From positions 382,272 through 446,271 of the forward strand of contig NZ_JAMTCK010000007.1 in assembly GCF_024171785.1 (NCBI RefSeq): a DNA stretch of 64,000 bases. The letters are read 5' to 3'. The stretch comes from Goodfellowiella coeruleoviolacea. GTDB lineage: Bacteria > Actinomycetota > Actinomycetes > Mycobacteriales > Pseudonocardiaceae. The stretch's first letter is position 1; each line of letters opens with the position of its first letter. The notes under the pieces were generated by a model that saw only the letters and a list, made by a program, of their open reading frames with translations, made no database searches and was not told the origin of the DNA. This document shows, piece by piece, positions 8,747-16,561 of this stretch. Made by a program: the position numbers and the translations under genes.

Positions 8747-10057
8747 ATGACGACTTTCAGCGCCCCCAAGGGCATTCCCGACTACTTCCCCCCGGCCTCC
8801 TCGGCGTTCCTGGCGGTCCGGGAGACCCTGGCCGCCTCGGCCCAACGTGCCGGCTACGGCTACGTGGAGCTGCCGATCTTCGAGGACACCGCGCTGTTCG
8901 CCCGAGGTGTCGGCGAGTCCACCGACGTGGTGAGCAAGGAGATGTACACCTTCGCCGACCGCGGCGGCCGCTCGGTGACGTTGCGGCCGGAGGGCACGGC
9001 CGGGGTGATGCGCGGGGTCATCGAACACGGCCTGGACCGGGGCCAGCTGCCGGTCAAGCTCTACTACGCCGGCCCGTTCTTCCGCTACGAACGCCCGCAG
9101 GCCGGCCGCTACCGGCAGTTGCAGCAGGTCGGCGTGGAGGCGATCGGCGTGGACGACCCGGCGCTGGACGCCGAGGTCATCGCCATCGGCGACGCCGCCT
9201 ACCGGGCCCTGGGCCTGACCGGCTACCGGCTGGAGCTGACCTCGCTGGGCGATGCCGCCTGCCGGCCGGCCTACCGGGAGAAGCTGCAGTCCTTCCTGCG
9301 CGACCTGCCGCTGGACGAGGCGACCAGGCAGCGCGCCGAACTCAACCCGCTGCGGGTGCTCGACGACAAGCGGCCGGAGATGCGCGAGCTGCTCGCGGAC
9401 GCCCCGCTGATGGTCGACCACCTGTGCCCCGCATGCCGGGAGCACTACGAGCAGGTCAAGGGCTACCTCAACGACCTCGGGGTGAAGTTCACCGAGAACC
9501 CGAGGATGGTGCGCGGGCTGGACTACTACACCAAGACCACCTTCGAGTTCGTCCACGACGGGCTGGGCGCGCAGTCCGGTATCGGCGGCGGCGGCCGCTA
9601 CGACGGGCTCATGGCCGAGCTGGGCGGGCAGCCGCTGTCCGGGGTCGGCTACGGCCTTGGCGTGGACCGCATCCTGCTGGCCTGCCAGGCCGAGGGGCTC
9701 ACCGTGGGCGACGCGGCGCGCTGCGAGGTGTACTGCGTGCCGCTGGGCGAGGCGGCCAAGGCCCGGCTGGTGGCGCTGGCCGGCCAGCTGCGCCAGGCCG
9801 GGGTGCGGGTCGACCTGGCCTACGGCGGCAAGGGCCTCAAGGGCGCGATGAAGGCCGCCGACCGGTCCGGGGCCCGGCTGGCCCTGGTGCTGGGTGAGCG
9901 GGACCTGGCCGAGGGCGCGCTGCAGCTCAAGGAACTGGGCAGCGGCGAGCAGCGGTCCGTGCCCCTGGTGGACGCGGTGACCACCGTGCGCGAGGCGGTG
10001 GACCTGCTGCGCGCGAACGGCGGCAACCCGAGCGGCGGCAAGGACAGCGCCCGGTGA
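8747..10057 (+). CDS. hisS: Histidine--tRNA ligase
   Basis: Charges tRNA-His with histidine. The 436-residue class II synthetase has the start [11 protein letters not shown], motif 2 region ([12 protein letters not shown] and [17 protein letters not shown]), the histidine-specific [12 protein letters not shown], motif 3 [12 protein letters not shown] and GLGVDRI, and a C-terminal anticodon-binding domain. Length is normal. The ATG at 8747 is ten bases after the MBL gene, so they form an operon, and the downstream membrane-protein gene overlaps its stop in a GTGA. Confidence 0.97.
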   Translation: MTTFSAPKGIPDYFPPASSAFLAVRETLAASAQRAGYGYVELPIFEDTALFARGVGESTDVVSKEMYTFADRGGRSVTLRPEGTAGVMRGVIEHGLDRGQLPVKLYYAGPFFRYERPQAGRYRQLQQVGVEAIGVDDPALDAEVIAIGDAAYRALGLTGYRLELTSLGDAACRPAYREKLQSFLRDLPLDEATRQRAELNPLRVLDDKRPEMRELLADAPLMVDHLCPACREHYEQVKGYLNDLGVKFTENPRMVRGLDYYTKTTFEFVHDGLGAQSGIGGGGRYDGLMAELGGQPLSGVGYGLGVDRILLACQAEGLTVGDAARCEVYCVPLGEAAKARLVALAGQLRQAGVRVDLAYGGKGLKGAMKAADRSGARLALVLGERDLAEGALQLKELGSGEQRSVPLVDAVTTVREAVDLLRANGGNPSGGKDSAR

Positions 10058-10704
10058 GCAGCGAGCAGGCCGACGCCGGCAAGTCCGACCGGATCTCGCT
10101 CGACCTGCTGGACCTGGCCGCGGTGCGGCGGCGGGCGCGGTCGGTGGCGATCGGCGGCCTGATGGTGGCCGCGGCCTTCGGCGGCATCGCCGGGCTGATC
10201 GGCGGCCGGGTCGCCGGCCTGGTCACCGCCGTGGTGGTGGGGCTGCCCCTGGAACTGCTGGCCTGGAGCGAGTCGCGGCGGCGCACCTGGCTGCGCGGCA
10301 CCCAGGTGTCGGCCAGGGCGTTCGGCACCAGAACCGTCGACCTGCACCGGCTGGACCAGCTCGACCTGCTCGTCAGCGACCTGCGGGGGCAGCGCACGGT
10401 CGGGCTGTTCGTCGCGGGCGGCGGCAAGGCCATCAACCTGCCGCTGGCCATCTACGCCGGCACCGGTGGCCGCGAGCTGGGTGTGTTCCCGCTGCGGCGG
10501 CTGGCCGACAGCCTGGCGGGCAGCGGTGACACCAGGGGACTGGTGTTCGCCGAGCTGCTGGTGGCCCAGTTGCGCGCCGAGGCGCGGGGCGCGGCCGTGG
10601 GCGAGCGCCCGCTGTACAAGCTGGGCTCGCTGGCCCCGGGCGGCCGGCTGGCCCAGAAACTGCGCCCCGACGCGGTGTCCCGGTTCGTGGCCACCCTGGA
10701 CTGA
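10054..10704 (+). CDS. Conserved membrane protein of unknown function
   Basis: A 216-residue protein with two adjacent hydrophobic segments (about 31-52 and 54-72, [20 protein letters not shown] and [19 protein letters not shown]) followed by a soluble, basic domain of some 140 residues without a motif I recognise. The GTG start overlaps the hisS stop by four bases, so it is translated together with hisS. I know of similar small membrane proteins in this position in related actinomycetes but no function. Confidence 0.75.
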   Translation: MSSEQADAGKSDRISLDLLDLAAVRRRARSVAIGGLMVAAAFGGIAGLIGGRVAGLVTAVVVGLPLELLAWSESRRRTWLRGTQVSARAFGTRTVDLHRLDQLDLLVSDLRGQRTVGLFVAGGGKAINLPLAIYAGTGGRELGVFPLRRLADSLAGSGDTRGLVFAELLVAQLRAEARGAAVGERPLYKLGSLAPGGRLAQKLRPDAVSRFVATLD

Positions 10705-10723
10705 CGGGCCGCCCCGGGTCCTC

Positions 10724-10774
10724 CACAGTGGACTGAGCACAGTGGACTGAGTACGACTGAACACAGTGGACTGA
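10724..10774. repeat. Three copies of CACAGTGGACTGA
   Basis: Copies at 10724-10736, 10738-10750 and 10762-10774, in the gap between the convergent hisS-operon end and the YibE/F gene. The core CCACAGTGGAC is part of a palindromic element (GTCCAC-A-GTGGAC) that recurs near 15 kb. Confidence 0.75.
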
Positions 10775-10802
10775 CCGAGACGGGTCAACCGCTGTGGACG
10801 CC

Positions 10803-12755
10803 TCAGCGGCGGTCGTCCCGGTCGGCGGGCGGGTCGTCGGCGAACCAGCCGGTGGCCGGTCGGGGCGGCTGGGGCCGGCGCGGCGGCCGGTTCGCCGGAT
10901 CGGTGGGCCCGGGCCAGCCCGGTGCGGTGGGGCCGCCCGCCGGCCCCGGTCGGAGCTGCTGGCCGCTGTCCTGGTCGGGGAACCGCGCCGGCCGGTCCCG
11001 GTGCGGCGGCCGGTGCTGTCCGGTGCCCTCGGCGGCGCGGTGCCCGGCGGCCGGCGCGCGGCCGGGCGGGGTGCCGGGCTCCTGGCGGAGCCGCGGCCGG
11101 GGCTGGTCCGGGTGGTGCTGGCGGGCGGGGTCCTGCGGTGGGCGCCGCGGCTGGTCGGTCCGGGCCGGTGGGTCCGGCACCTGCTGGCGCGGCCGGCTCG
11201 GCACGGGCTCGCGGCGGGCCGGTCCCGCCTCGTCGGCACCGCGCTCGTCGGCACCGCGCTCGTTGGCACCGCGCTCGTTGACACCGCGCTCGTCGGTGTC
11301 GCGCTCGTCGTTCTCCCGGGTGGCCGGTCGCCGCCCGGACCGGGGCGTGCCGAGGGGCGTGGCCTCGGGTTGGCCGGGCAGCAGCGGCGCGGGCTCCTGG
11401 CTGGCCACGACGGCGGCCAGCGCGGTGGTCAGCGGCACGGCCGCGATCAGGCCGATGCTGCCGACCAGGGTGCGGACGATCTCCTGGGCCACGGCCTGCG
11501 CGGTGAGGATCTCGCCGAAGCCGCGCCCGGCCACCGCGAACGACAGCAGCACCGGCAGCGCCGCGCCCGCGTACGCCATGACCAGGGTGTTCACCGCCGA
11601 GGAGATGTGGTCCCTGCCGATGCGCAGTCCGGCCGCGTACAGCTGTCGCCAGCCCAGGCCCGGGTTGGCCCGGCGCAGCTCCCACACCGCGCTGGTCTGG
11701 GTGACGGTCACGTCGTCGAGCACCCCCAGGGCGCCGATCACCACGCCGGCCAGCAGCAGCCCCCGGCTGTCGATGCCGTGGCCGAGCAGGCCGACCAGGT
11801 TGGCGGTGTCCTCGTCCAACCCGGTCAGCTGGCTCAGCGCGGCGAAGAGCGCGCCGAGCGCCCCGATCAGCGCCAGGCTGACCAGCGTGCCGAGCACGGC
11901 GGTGGACGTGCGCGCGGACACCCCGTGGGTGAGGTACAGCACCAGGAACATGATCAGGCCGGCGCCCACCACGGCCACGGTGAGCGGGTTCGCGCCGGCC
12001 AGGATCGCCGGCAGCACGAACAGCAGCAGCACCACGAAGCTGAGCACCAGCGCGCCCAACGCGGCCAGGCCCTGCCAGCGCCCCAGGATCAGCACGGCCA
12101 CCGCGAACAGCACCGCCAGCAGCAGCATGGGGGTGTCTCGCTGGAAGTCGACCAGCTGGTAGGAGCCCGGTTCGGTCGGATCGCTGCCGGAGTAGGCGAG
12201 CACCACCTGGTCGCCCGCGCTGAACCGGGGCGTGCTCGGCTCGACCGGCACGGTCAGCCCGACGGTCCGGCCGGCCGCGTCCCCGTCGCTCATCAGCACG
12301 CTGACCAGCACGCAGCTGCCGTCCGAACCGCTCTGGTCCGGCCCTCCGGCCTGATCGGCCTGGCCGGTCTGGCCGCTCTGCCCAGTTGGGTCGGCCTGGT
12401 CGCCACCGACGCCGGGGGACGGCTGGACGAGCTGGGGTTCGCCGCTGCAACTGGCCCTGGCCACCGCCGTGACCTCGCCCCGGACCGGCACCTGGTGCAG
12501 CCCGAGTTCCGGACCGGTCGGCTGGTCGTGGCCGAACGGGTAGAGCAGCAGCGCGCCCACGGCGGTGGCCAGCACGCACGGCAGCAGCAGCACCAGCAGC
12601 AGGGTGCGCACCCGCTTCGAGGCCGGCGCGGCCGGCCCGTGGCCGTGGCCGTGCCCGTGTCCGTGGCTGGAGCCGTGCGGGTGGGCGGGGGAGTCGCTGG
12701 GGGACGCCGCACGGCGCCGGGTGGTGGGGCGGCGGTCGTGGTCGCCATCGTGCAC
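10803..12755 (-). CDS. YibE/F family membrane protein
   Basis: 650 residues. The N-terminus is His-rich (HGSSHGHGHGHGHG, about 27-40), then one membrane span, an extracytoplasmic domain of about 150 residues with a Gln/Gly-rich insert, then seven or so spans (FAVAVLILGRWQGLAALGAL onward) with the family's conserved segments GVSARTSTAVLGTL, GVLDDVTVTQTSAVWELR and GRDHISSAVNTLVMAYAGAALP. The C-terminal 180 residues are Pro/Arg-rich and cytoplasmic, containing five pentapeptide repeats. YibE/F proteins are transporter-like with no settled substrate; the His-rich start suggests metal contact (inference). The GTG at 12755 was chosen by frame; the ribosome site is weak. It is divergent from the LexA-box gene. 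Confidence 0.85.
   Translation of the reverse strand: MHDGDHDRRPTTRRRAASPSDSPAHPHGSSHGHGHGHGHGPAAPASKRVRTLLLVLLLPCVLATAVGALLLYPFGHDQPTGPELGLHQVPVRGEVTAVARASCSGEPQLVQPSPGVGGDQADPTGQSGQTGQADQAGGPDQSGSDGSCVLVSVLMSDGDAAGRTVGLTVPVEPSTPRFSAGDQVVLAYSGSDPTEPGSYQLVDFQRDTPMLLLAVLFAVAVLILGRWQGLAALGALVLSFVVLLLFVLPAILAGANPLTVAVVGAGLIMFLVLYLTHGVSARTSTAVLGTLVSLALIGALGALFAALSQLTGLDEDTANLVGLLGHGIDSRGLLLAGVVIGALGVLDDVTVTQTSAVWELRRANPGLGWRQLYAAGLRIGRDHISSAVNTLVMAYAGAALPVLLSFAVAGRGFGEILTAQAVAQEIVRTLVGSIGLIAAVPLTTALAAVVASQEPAPLLPGQPEATPLGTPRSGRRPATRENDERDTDERGVNERGANERGADERGADEAGPARREPVPSRPRQQVPDPPARTDQPRRPPQDPARQHHPDQPRPRLRQEPGTPPGRAPAAGHRAAEGTGQHRPPHRDRPARFPDQDSGQQLRPGPAGGPTAPGWPGPTDPANRPPRRPQPPRPATGWFADDPPADRDDRR
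11236..11310. repeat. Five 15-bp tandem repeats inside the YibE/F gene
   Basis: Five consecutive units of about GCACCGCGCTCGTCG at exact 15-base spacing, encoding on the minus strand the pentads DERGV-NERGA-NERGA-DERGA-DERGA type in the charged cytoplasmic tail. Length-variable by nature; differs between units at two or three bases. Confidence 0.85.
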
Positions 12756-12887
12756 GGTGTCATCCCGGGGAACTGGAGGGGCGGGCGCGAGCGTGGCCGG
12801 GGGCCGGACTGGCTGCTCACCGTATCCACCGCGGGGTCACCCCCGTCCGGGGGCGTCGCCGCTGTGTGCGGTGCCACGGTCCAGCGG

Positions 12888-12916
12888 TTGACTGTTGTTC
12901 GAACTTCTGTTCGAAT
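12888..12916 (+). promoter_or_regulatory. Leaderless promoter with perfect LexA (SOS) box
   Basis: TCGAAC-TTCT-GTTCGA (12899-12914) matches the mycobacterial/actinobacterial SOS box TCGAAC-N4-GTTCGA exactly. It lies between a -35 TTGACT (12888-12893) and a -10 TCGAAT (12911-12916) separated by 17 bp. Transcription would begin at about 12923-12924, which is the ATG, so LexA would block the promoter directly and the mRNA would be leaderless. Confidence 0.88.
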
Positions 12917-12923
12917 CGGGAAT

Positions 12924-13979
12924 ATGCGATGGGATGCTCAGCGGGTAGACCAGGAAGACCCCGCCCTGCTGCGACTGCCAGGGCTGGTGCGCACGGTTCG
13001 GGCACCCGAGTTCGCGGGTGTGGTGTTCCACGAGGTGCGCGCCCGGTCGGTGCTCAACCAGGTGCCGGGCGGGTCGCGCATGCCGTTCCGCTGGACGGTC
13101 AACCCCTACCGGGGCTGCTCGCACGCGTGCACGTACTGCTTCGCCAGGAACACGCACACCTACCTGGACTTCGACGCCGGCCAGGACTTCGACAGCCAGG
13201 TCGTGGTCAAGGTGAACGCGCCGGTGGTGCTGGCCGCCCAGGTGCGCTCCCGCCGGTGGCGGCGGGAGCACGTGGCCATGGGCACCAACACCGACCCGTA
13301 CCAGCGGGCCGAGGGCCGCTACCAGCTGATGCCCGGCATCATTCGGGCGCTCGCCGACAGCGGCACCCCGTTCTCCATCCTCACCAAGGGCACCGTGCTC
13401 ACCCGCGACCTGCCGCTGCTGGCCGCGGCCTCGGCCAACGTGCCGGTCGGCCTCGCCGTGTCCATCGCCCTGCTCGACCGCGACCTGCAGCGCAGCCTCG
13501 AACCGGGTACGCCCAGCCCGCAGGCCCGGCTGGAGCTGGTGCGCCGGATCCGGGCGGCCGGCCTGCCGTGCGGGGTGCTCATCGCGCCGGTGCTGCCCGG
13601 GCTCACCGACGCGCCCGAGCAGCTCGACGCCCTGCTCGCCGCCATCGCCGCGGCCGGGGCCACCGGCGCCACGGTCCTGCCGCTGCACCTGCGGCCCGGC
13701 GCCAGGGAGTGGTTCGCCGCGTGGCTGCAGCGGGAACGACCGGACCTGGTGCCGGGCTACCGCAGGCTCTACGGCGCGGGCAGCTACGCGGACCGCGGCT
13801 ACCGGCGGTGGCTGGCCGCCCAGGTGGCGCCGCTGCTGCGCGAGCACGGCCTGGCGCCCCGGGTGAGCCGCGAGGCCACCGGCGTGCCCGGTGACGACGA
13901 GGCCACCTGGCCGCACGGCAGCATGCCCTCGGGTGGCCGGGCCGGCCAGATCGACCAGGAGCAGCTCACCCTGCTGTGA
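12924..13979 (+). CDS. Radical SAM protein, Rv2578c family, SOS-controlled
   Basis: A 351-residue radical SAM protein with the cluster motif CSHACTYC (Cys65, Cys69, Cys72, CX3CX2C) in the context NPYRGCSHACTYCFAR, followed by MGTNTDPYQRAEGRYQLM, the family hallmark. It resembles Rv2578c of M. tuberculosis and, more distantly, SplB-type photoproduct lyases (spore photoproduct lyase-like radical SAM), which fits a DNA-damage role, though no substrate is proven. The ATG at 12924 is set by a leaderless promoter carrying a perfect LexA box. The long in-frame open stretch upstream of it is the antisense of the YibE/F gene. From memory the mycobacterial gene is also in the LexA regulon. Confidence 0.9.
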   Translation: MRWDAQRVDQEDPALLRLPGLVRTVRAPEFAGVVFHEVRARSVLNQVPGGSRMPFRWTVNPYRGCSHACTYCFARNTHTYLDFDAGQDFDSQVVVKVNAPVVLAAQVRSRRWRREHVAMGTNTDPYQRAEGRYQLMPGIIRALADSGTPFSILTKGTVLTRDLPLLAAASANVPVGLAVSIALLDRDLQRSLEPGTPSPQARLELVRRIRAAGLPCGVLIAPVLPGLTDAPEQLDALLAAIAAAGATGATVLPLHLRPGAREWFAAWLQRERPDLVPGYRRLYGAGSYADRGYRRWLAAQVAPLLREHGLAPRVSREATGVPGDDEATWPHGSMPSGGRAGQIDQEQLTLL

Positions 13980-14001
13980 CCGGCCCTGCTGGAGTTGGTT
14001 C

Positions 14002-14820
14002 TCACCGGCCCAGGTGCAGGGCGCGGAACAGGGTGAGCCACTGGTCCGGTGCGACGAACGCCACGACGGTCCGCGGGTCCAGGTCGGCCCGGTGGAAGGC
14101 CGCGCTCACCCGGCCGGCCGGGTACCGGCGACGCAGCGAGGCGTGCAGCGAGCCGCCCACCCCACCGAAGCCGAGCTGGACGAACCGGGCGAAGGCGGCC
14201 AGCTGGCCGGGTGGCAGCAGGGCGCTGGGCCGGCGGTCCAGCCGCAGGATCCCCGCGTCGGTGGCCGGCACCGGGTGGAAGCTGGTCCGCGGGATCCGGC
14301 CGAGCAGCCGCCAGTGGAAACTCGGCCAGGACGACACGGTCAGCATGCTCCAGCGGCCGTAGTCGCCGCTGCGCTTCCGCGCGTACTCCCACTGGGTGAG
14401 CATGGTCGCCGAGGTGAGGGACGGGGCGCGCAGGCACCAGTCCACGATCGCGGCGGTGGCCCCGAACGGGATGTTGCCCACCACGGCGAACGGCTCGGCA
14501 GGTGGCCGGGCCAGCAGGAAGTCGCCGCGGACCACCCGCAGCCGGTGCTGGTTCCGGCCCAGCTCCGCCAGCTTCGCCGCCAGCGGGGGGTCGATCTCGT
14601 AGGCGATCAGCCCGCGGCAGTGGCGGACCAGGACGCGGGTGAGCGCCCCGTCGCCGGCGCCGACCTCCACGAGCAGGTCCTGGGCGCCGGGGCGGGCGGC
14701 GCGCACCAGGGCGGCGATGGCCGCCGGATCGCGCAGGAAGTTCTGGGACAGGCGGCGGCGCGCCTGGTGGCGTCCGCCGCGGGATCGGTGTTCGTCTTCG
14801 CGCTGGGCTGGGTGCGGCAC
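14002..14820 (-). CDS. erm: 23S rRNA (adenine2058-N6)-methyltransferase, Erm family
   Basis: Methylates A2058 of 23S rRNA, giving macrolide-lincosamide-streptogramin B resistance. The 272-residue product has the Erm/KsgA start RRRLSQNFLRDP (22-32), SAM motif I VEVGAGDG (51-58), YEIDPPL (motif II, 74-80) and motif IV NIPF (116-119), and closely follows ErmE of Saccharopolyspora in TQWEYARKRSGDYGRW, GGVGGSL.. and FVAPDQWLTLFRAL (my recall, not aligned). The NIPF plus ARKR pattern argues for Erm over the housekeeping KsgA. The GTG at 14820 follows GGAGAGG with a 10-base gap, inside a hairpin. It is convergent with the radical SAM gene and has a long repeat-bearing leader. Confidence 0.9.
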   Translation of the reverse strand: MPHPAQREDEHRSRGGRHQARRRLSQNFLRDPAAIAALVRAARPGAQDLLVEVGAGDGALTRVLVRHCRGLIAYEIDPPLAAKLAELGRNQHRLRVVRGDFLLARPPAEPFAVVGNIPFGATAAIVDWCLRAPSLTSATMLTQWEYARKRSGDYGRWSMLTVSSWPSFHWRLLGRIPRTSFHPVPATDAGILRLDRRPSALLPPGQLAAFARFVQLGFGGVGGSLHASLRRRYPAGRVSAAFHRADLDPRTVVAFVAPDQWLTLFRALHLGR

Positions 14821-14842
14821 GGCCGGTCGTCCTCTCCGGCCG
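14820..14842 (-). promoter_or_regulatory. Hairpin holding the erm Shine-Dalgarno in its loop
   Basis: On the erm strand, CGGCCGG, 9-base loop AGAGGACGA, CCGGCCG: a 7-bp all-G/C stem whose loop carries the Shine-Dalgarno and whose base includes the first G of the GTG start. Such a structure could limit translation until opened, as in translational attenuation of erm genes. No clear leader peptide was found. Confidence 0.5.
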
Positions 14843-15406
14843 GCCCGACGCGGTCGGACCGGCGGATCGTGGACAGGCGGCACGGGGCACCACGGCGGGC
14901 GCGGCGGGCGCGGTCGTGGTCGTGGTCGGCGCGATGAGGGTGGCGCGCCGAGGGTGGCGCGGCGGGACTTCCCAGCCGGCCTCGGCCGGCCACAGTGGAC
15001 GGATACCGGCCGCTGCCCTCCACGGTGGACCTCGGCCGCCCCCGGTCGTCCACAGTGGACGAATGCGGGCGACGGCGCGGCACCCCGTGGCCTGTCCGAG
15101 TTGTCGGGGACTACTCGGTGGCCCGGGGTCGGCAGCAGGCAGGCGCACCCGCACACCCGCTGGGGCGGGGAGGGCAGCGTGATCGGGACGAGCGGGCCGA
15201 GACGCACCGCTCGCCGAACGACGTGCTACGGGATCAGGCGCCGAACGCGGTCTTGCCGACCGGGGCCGGACGCCCGTCCCGCAACCTGATCAGCCTGGAC
15301 CAGCCCCAGGACCGGGGGCCGGCCAGCTTGGTGAAGACAGCGCACACGCTCGACACGGTAGGGGCCGGGCGCGGGCGGCACCAACGCATTTTCCGAGCGC
15401 GGGCGC
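14843..15406. other. Gene-free region upstream of erm, with palindromic repeats
   Basis: 564 bp between erm and the PPOX gene with no convincing gene on either strand. It holds three copies of a palindromic element: CCACAGTGGAC (14990-15000), CTCCACGGTGGAC (15018-15030) and the fullest, TCGTCCAC-A-GTGGACGA (15046-15062). They would lie in the erm leader or its promoter region. Open frames here are low-complexity Pro/Arg translations of GC-rich DNA. Confidence 0.55.
14990..15062. repeat. GTCCACAGTGGAC palindromes, three copies
   Basis: The unit is a 13-bp odd palindrome GTCCAC-A/G-GTGGAC, complete with extra flanking pairs at 15046-15062 and partial at 14990-15000 and 15018-15030. The same core recurs three times at 10724-10774 and once partially near 19959-19967, so it is a dispersed family in this window. 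Confidence 0.7.
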
Positions 15407-15850
15407 TCAGGCCGACGGGTCCAGCTGCTCGGCCAGGTCGGAGAAGTCCGCCGTGTTCCACCGCTCCGGCCGCAGGGTGATGGCCACGTTGCCGGCCTGC
15501 CCCTCGTGGGTGGCGGCCACGTAGGCCGCGGCCAGGTCCGGGCCCAGGTAGCGCTCGGCGAACGCGCGCCGCTGGTCCTCGGTCACCGGGCGGGTGGCCA
15601 CGACCGGCCCCTCCACGGTCACGTACCGGTAGGGCGCGCCCTCGTCCTGCACGCACAGGCTGAACCGGCCGGCCTCGGCGATCAGGCGCGCCTTGCGCAG
15701 CTGGGGCGAGGTCAGCACGGTGAGGTCGCCGCCCGGCTGGTAGTCGTACCAGATCGGCACGGACAGCGGCGCTCGGCCGACCTCGGCCTGCACGCTGAGC
15801 ACGCCCACCCGGGGCTGCGCCAGGAACGCCTCACGTTCGGCAACGGTCAT
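15407..15850 (-). CDS. Pyridoxamine 5'-phosphate oxidase-like (PPOX) flavin/F420 protein
   Basis: 147 residues of the split-barrel PPOX fold: AEREAFLAQPRVGVLSVQ at the start, PLSVPIWYDYQPGGDLTVLTS, LRKARLIAEAGRFSLCVQDE and YRYVTVEGPV, the usual order. Such proteins use FMN or F420 to reduce or oxidise small molecules; substrate unknown. The ATG at 15850 was chosen because the frame's upstream start (15919) would place the 26-bp operator at 15891-15916 inside the coding region and gives an over-long N-terminus. It is divergent from a TetR gene with two operator-like palindromes between, so the TetR protein probably controls both. Confidence 0.85.
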   Translation of the reverse strand: MTVAEREAFLAQPRVGVLSVQAEVGRAPLSVPIWYDYQPGGDLTVLTSPQLRKARLIAEAGRFSLCVQDEGAPYRYVTVEGPVVATRPVTEDQRRAFAERYLGPDLAAAYVAATHEGQAGNVAITLRPERWNTADFSDLAEQLDPSA

Positions 15851-15890
15851 CTTCCGGGCCACGGTGGCCACCTCATTCCGGTAGGGAGCT

Positions 15891-15916
15891 GCTAAAGCAA
15901 GAACTGTTGTTTTAGC
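15891..15916. promoter_or_regulatory. TetR-type operator 1 (PPOX side)
   Basis: GCTAAAGCAA, six-base spacer, TTGTTTTAGC: 9 of 10 arm positions pair. It lies just upstream of the PPOX start. A second similar palindrome is 21 bp away; both carry TAAA...TTTA arms in an otherwise GC-rich genome. Confidence 0.65.
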
Positions 15917-15937
15917 CACCCTAGTCCAGTCGGGAAC

Positions 15938-15964
15938 GTTAAAACATCGGTTATCGCTTTAAGC
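15938..15964. promoter_or_regulatory. TetR-type operator 2 (regulator side)
   Basis: GTTAAAA ... CTTTAAGC with arms TTAAA/TTTAA about 26-27 bp across, the same size as operator 1 and eight bases before the tetR start. Its position suggests autoregulation. Confidence 0.55.
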
Positions 15965-15971
15965 TGGTCGG

Positions 15972-16538
15972 GTGATGGGGCAACGACCGGGCGGGCGCAG
16001 CGCGCGGGTGCGCGAGGCGGTGCACAACGCCGTGGTCGAACTGCTGGCCGAGGGCGATTCGGACGTGTCGATCGGGGAGATCGCCCGGCGTGCCGGGGTG
16101 AACCCGGCGAGCGTCTACCGGCGGTGGGGCAGCCGGGACCGGGTGATCATGGACGCCGCGGTCACCCGGCTGCGCGCCGCCTGGCCCATGCCCGACACCG
16201 GTTCGCTGCGCGGCGACCTGCGCGCCTGGGTGGCCGCCGTGGACCAGGCACTGGCCAGCCCGAGGGACGCGGTCCTGCTACGCGCCCTGCTGGCCACCCT
16301 GCCGACCACCCCGGAGCAGGGGCGGGAGCGGGCCGGCTACCTGGCGGACCGGGTGGCCGACATCCAGCGCGTGCTCGACCGCGCCGCCGACCGGGGCGAG
16401 TGCCGGCTCACCGTCGACGAGGTGCTGGACCGGCTGATCGCGCCGCTGTACGTGCGCGCCCTGTTCGGCGCGACCACGGCCGGGCACGGCCACCGGCTGG
16501 TCGACCAGCTGCTCGCCGACCACGGCCAGCCCGGGTGA
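15972..16538 (+). CDS. TetR/AcrR family transcriptional regulator
   Basis: 188 residues. The N-terminal helix-turn-helix spans about residues 9-56 (RVREAVHNAVVELLAEGDSD, then IGEIARRAGVNPASVYRRWG with the recognition helix), and the C-terminal ligand domain follows the TetR_C pattern (AWVAAVDQALASPRDAVLLRALLATL). GTG at 15972 and ATG at 15975 are adjacent alternatives. It is divergent from the PPOX oxidoreductase gene and shares two palindromes with it, the classical arrangement for a repressor of its neighbour. It converges on the NACHT gene. Confidence 0.9.
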   Translation: MMGQRPGGRSARVREAVHNAVVELLAEGDSDVSIGEIARRAGVNPASVYRRWGSRDRVIMDAAVTRLRAAWPMPDTGSLRGDLRAWVAAVDQALASPRDAVLLRALLATLPTTPEQGRERAGYLADRVADIQRVLDRAADRGECRLTVDEVLDRLIAPLYVRALFGATTAGHGHRLVDQLLADHGQPG

Positions 16539-16561
16539 GGCGGACCCGCGTCGGGTGTGGC

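Noticed and set aside
10794..12923. N-terminal extension of the radical SAM frame
   Set aside because: The frame is open for 710 codons upstream but is the antisense of the YibE/F gene, and the promoter and LexA box lie between the genes.
14607..15083. Possible leader peptide gene for erm
   Set aside because: The frame is low-complexity Arg/Pro, with no stop in a useful place and no good Shine-Dalgarno; I keep only the hairpin.
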